Positions 62,201 to 64,000 of a stretch of 64,000 bases of DNA are shown piece after piece. Location: the NCBI GenBank assembly GCA_014859655.1, contig JACUTT010000003.1, positions 1 through 64,000 on the forward strand, given 5' to 3'. The notes under the pieces are model-generated. The model was not told the origin of the DNA, did not search any database, and was given only the letters and a program-made list of their open reading frames with translations. The translations under genes and the position numbers were made by a program. This stretch comes from Campylobacterales bacterium. GTDB lineage: Bacteria; Campylobacterota; Campylobacteria; Campylobacterales; Sulfurimonadaceae. Numbering within the stretch: the stretch's first letter is position 1; each line of letters begins with the position of its first letter.

Positions 62201-64000
62201 GGCCCGCGGTTTTGTATTGCCCTCTGGCGGTAAGCTCGGCGCCGTAAAGCGCATAGCCAAAAGAGGATGTGCCGGTGTTGCCATAGCGAAAAGAGATGTC
62301 GATGATGTTAAGGTATGACCAGCGCATCAGGTTCAAATCGTGAAGATAGTAGCACACCTCCCAAAAGTGCTCAAGAAAAGACATTGTCAATTTTTTCTGC
62401 TCGTTTTTTAGAGGCGGCAGCTGCATGATCCCAGAGGGCTCATGCGCCATCGGATGAAGCGTGATTTTTTCTTGAAGTTTTGTGACGCTACTGCTTAGCA
62501 AGGCCTGCGTAGCGGGAATCTTCAGGCCGAATTTATCAAAAAGTGCGCGTGCAAGCTCCAGCAGGGTCTCGAAATATTTGCCCTGGGTAACACAGATGTC
62601 TTTGAGCAAAGAGAAACACAAAAGCCTCTCCTCAAGCGTCTGCGCCTTGTCCGCAAGCGCGCTTATCTGCTCAAATGCCTTCTCATGTTCGCCGTTAAGG
62701 TACAGACATTTTGCTGCAAGCTGCCGGTAGAAGAAGACGGCATTGCGCTCTTTTTTCCATAGCGCTTCATGGTACAGATGTTTCTCGATCCAGTAGGATT
62801 TTTGCAGGGCGAGTGCGTAGGCATTTTTATTCAGGGCCTCCTCCAGCGCCTTGATGTTCAGCTTGAAAAGGCGGGCCGGAAGCTTGTTGTGCACGTAGGC
62901 ATTGTTGAGGTGCCCCGTGATGACAAGGTTGCTGATATCCTCTCGAAAACGTGCGGCCTTTTCAAGGTACCTGCCAATGTCAAAATGGACCTTGCGCCGC
63001 ACAGAGGCATCCATAGAGTCGAAAACATACTCCTGTATCTTGTCATGGGTAAACCGGCATTTGGAGACATACTCGTCTATAAAGCCCAGCCGCTTGAGTT
63101 TTTCCATTAGCTTTGGCTCAAATCCGAGTGACTGCATCATCGCTGTGAACACAGTGATGTCAAAATTATTGCCCAACAAGGAAAGATGCTGCAAATAAGA
63201 CTGCTCGCGGCGTGTAAGCTTGGTAAAACGCGATATGTTCATCGTGGCCATCGTCAAACTGGTGCCGGACTCTTTGATCTTCTCCAAAGAAAACTTCCAC
63301 TTGCCCTTTTTGAAATAAAGCTCTTTTTCATCCAGAAGATAGTTAATAAAATTGCTCAGGCAAAAAGGGTTTCCATCGGTCTTTCTGTGCACCACTGCGG
63401 CCAATTCTACCGCACTTTTTTCATTGCAGGCAAGAAGGCTTCTGAGCATATTTTTGAGGTCGTTTTCCTTGAGTGCGCCGAGTGCTATAGCAAGTTTCTC
63501 GCGTGCACCATCGCCCTCAAGGGCTGCGAGCAATGCGCTTGCGGCAGGATTGTTCTGTATCTCGTCATCGCGAAAACTGACAACAAGGTGCAGGTGCGGG
63601 TTATGCGCAAGCACGAGCGTACGCTGTAGCAGGTCCGCCGAGGCAGCATCGGCCCATTGAAGATTGTCAATGTAGATGATTGTCGGATTCTGCGATGTGG
63701 CGAAACACTCAAAAAAACTTTTGAGCGCAAGAGGAAGCCGGGCATTGAGATCGGCTGTAGGTGCTTCGGGATCGGTCTCCTTGCCGGGGAAGACGTGTTT
63801 GAGTTCGGCAAAGACATGGCTTAAGAGTTTCGCACTGTCCGGAGGCATCTGTGCAAAGTGCTGCGGACGATCCTGAGAGAGGATGGCGGTTGCTATCTGC
63901 GCAAAGAGCTGTTTAAAACAAAGATAAGGAACAGAACTTTGATAAGGCTCAAAACCTGTTTTGACAACATGGATCTTGCGGGTATCGAAATAGCCAAAGA
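59244..64000 (-). CDS. giant AAA-ATPase/GAF/PAS sensor kinase, N-terminus outside window
   Basis: The frame is open to position 64000, so the protein exceeds 1584 residues and an internal ATG at 63848 is not its start. Visible order: the C-terminal part of an AAA_16-type ATPase (FGYFDTRKIHVVKTG, IQ-like FEPYQSSVPYLCFKQLFAQI, Walker B TIIYIDNLQWADAASADLL), a TPR-like helical array (several hundred residues), a GAF domain (KPASSLVIPIRIEGSVSALL), two PAS domains (YPEDLDYIEKSIEKAF; FITDTMGHIEYANAEAIRAT), and a kinase core with MIAHQWRQPLSIIMAL and GTGLGLYMSKTI. This is the layout of the Ser/Thr-kinase-AAA-GAF-histidine-kinase family; the kinase domain and Walker A would lie beyond the edge. First visible gene of the minus unit. 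Confidence 0.9.
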   Translation of the reverse strand, partial: FGYFDTRKIHVVKTGFEPYQSSVPYLCFKQLFAQIATAILSQDRPQHFAQMPPDSAKLLSHVFAELKHVFPGKETDPEAPTADLNARLPLALKSFFECFATSQNPTIIYIDNLQWADAASADLLQRTLVLAHNPHLHLVVSFRDDEIQNNPAASALLAALEGDGAREKLAIALGALKENDLKNMLRSLLACNEKSAVELAAVVHRKTDGNPFCLSNFINYLLDEKELYFKKGKWKFSLEKIKESGTSLTMATMNISRFTKLTRREQSYLQHLSLLGNNFDITVFTAMMQSLGFEPKLMEKLKRLGFIDEYVSKCRFTHDKIQEYVFDSMDASVRRKVHFDIGRYLEKAARFREDISNLVITGHLNNAYVHNKLPARLFKLNIKALEEALNKNAYALALQKSYWIEKHLYHEALWKKERNAVFFYRQLAAKCLYLNGEHEKAFEQISALADKAQTLEERLLCFSLLKDICVTQGKYFETLLELARALFDKFGLKIPATQALLSSSVTKLQEKITLHPMAHEPSGIMQLPPLKNEQKKLTMSFLEHFWEVCYYLHDLNLMRWSYLNIIDISFRYGNTGTSSFGYALYGAELTARGQYKTAGQFGDVALKLNRSLDDLEMLPKVHNFVANFINPYTNPWASNVALYAKSLRQSKCNGNIVFGTWANFLMHLSDFFSGTNIHQLQKNISHESSFIRASGDAKMIAVLNVLRDDLNALQGISSATAADENVFVRIWKEENFYPALAWYAIIKAQHALLCGRIDEGLEYLQKHVHSTDNAVIMFPKIRLHFVRALLLLGKETARSEEEEALLRLDLEEYGHYSAAAPAVFRFKKLLLKAETMKNTASQWDTAKAYDASLSEAYKRQNNFFIALGALCASRFFKRLGLNDLSHSYLNKASLGLEQWGAQAVLSHLKTSNLSPAQTPLFPVETAEKLLKCSDVYHVLKSFTTIAYTKDKKELLGTLMQTIMENATASKAVLILKEEGEFFIKADIDFASAIVRLQSTRIEETDMLPRTLIAYAINTAQALSIKDPADKGDFRSDAYIKTHKPASSLVIPIRIEGSVSALLYLENKELNTPFSEEKMTVLELLVTQAAIVYSNTALIETLQQSKKNLDKAQEIAHIGSWEFEYASQRVIWSAETYKIYDMEPFSETVDMAWFVSHLYPEDLDYIEKSIEKAFADPRGNYDVTHRIITAKGEQKLVRQRAKAYLDGDVKKMSGTITDITQRRESEELILRLSQLVDQNPFSTFITDTMGHIEYANAEAIRATGYSHEELMGNKMNIFRSQSHSSAFYQEMWSTIKEQKSIWRGMLINKMKDGSLRDCSSTIFPLFDSSNAITSFVTIQEDATERNIKDKLFLMQSRQAQMGEMVSMIAHQWRQPLSIIMALINKERMKMILEKASMEEMVLSYDDIESQVMHLSKTISDFRDFFKPDKEPTLSKSSTIISKSFSLARHMLKQSSIEVTFEYRADSSFVTFEREVEQVFLNLISNAKDALVERGIKKPQIDIVTDEQDDYAVITVEDNAMGITEEVMETLFLPYVSTKNKQNGTGLGLYMSKTIIEEHCHGSIRVVNTDKGAKFTVCIPLKDKNA

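Overview
The window looks like chromosome of a free-living, chemolithotroph-like member of the Campylobacterota (Sulfurimonas/Sulfuricurvum/Sulfurovum type). This is inferred from gene families and style, not from an rRNA. The clues are an ArsRS-like two-component pair, AT-rich TATAAT -10 boxes with poor -35 boxes, overlapping stop/start operons, an OprD-like porin, many sensor kinases with an H-box written HQWRQPL, and genes for the PssA, Adk, FeoAB and RmuC families. No rRNA, tRNA, CRISPR array, intact insertion sequence or prophage was seen.

Layout. 1-2.8 kb: an MBOAT acyltransferase (cut by the window edge), a divergent XRE-like regulator, a decayed higBA remnant and an intact RelE/ParE-type toxin-antitoxin pair. 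2.95-8.2 kb: a molybdate locus modE - porin - modA - TOBE protein - modB - modC, with two similar 26-bp candidate ModE boxes, one over the modE promoter and one ahead of the porin. 8.3-24.5 kb: housekeeping and envelope genes: a PA2778/PA2779-like peptidase pair, an ArsRS-like system, feoAB under a Fur-like box, pssA, a heavy-metal-binding protein, adk, two more two-component systems, a decayed DUF1624-type membrane protein gene, rmuC and a DEAD-box RNA helicase. 24.6-31.1 kb: a HIT protein, a small membrane protein, and an operon SCO - coxA - coxC - coxD - coxB - ctaB. This encodes an A2-type caa3-like oxidase (YSHPAVY motif) whose subunit II carries two c-type haem motifs.

31.5 kb to the end: an unusually dense signalling island of 17 consecutive genes in three transcription units (minus 31.5-36.5, plus 36.7-50.2, minus 50.2->64). 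It holds three hybrid kinases with SHEIRTP H-boxes and their own REC and Hpt domains; four kinases with HQWRQPL H-boxes and no C-terminal REC, including a CHASE kinase and a very large AAA-ATPase/GAF/PAS kinase; two REC-HD-GYP proteins; a REC-GGDEF; a REC-PAS-GGDEF-EAL; a REC-Hpt; a single REC; and three REC proteins with an unfamiliar helical output module. A FIST sensory domain is present intact in one kinase and as a broken fragment in the plus operon. Together they look like a branched phosphorelay joined to cyclic-di-GMP synthesis and breakdown.

The best candidate for something undescribed is the set of three REC proteins at 36674-37987, 38107-39399 and 53898-54944. They share a C-terminal helical module and end in an acidic-aromatic tail (DDIFDF, GDIFDF, GEIEFF). 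Also worth a look are a recurring intergenic word (TTTAGGGCACCTCTAAAAA) and an over-represented octamer palindrome, GCTATAGC. All calls come from reading the sequence; no database search was run.
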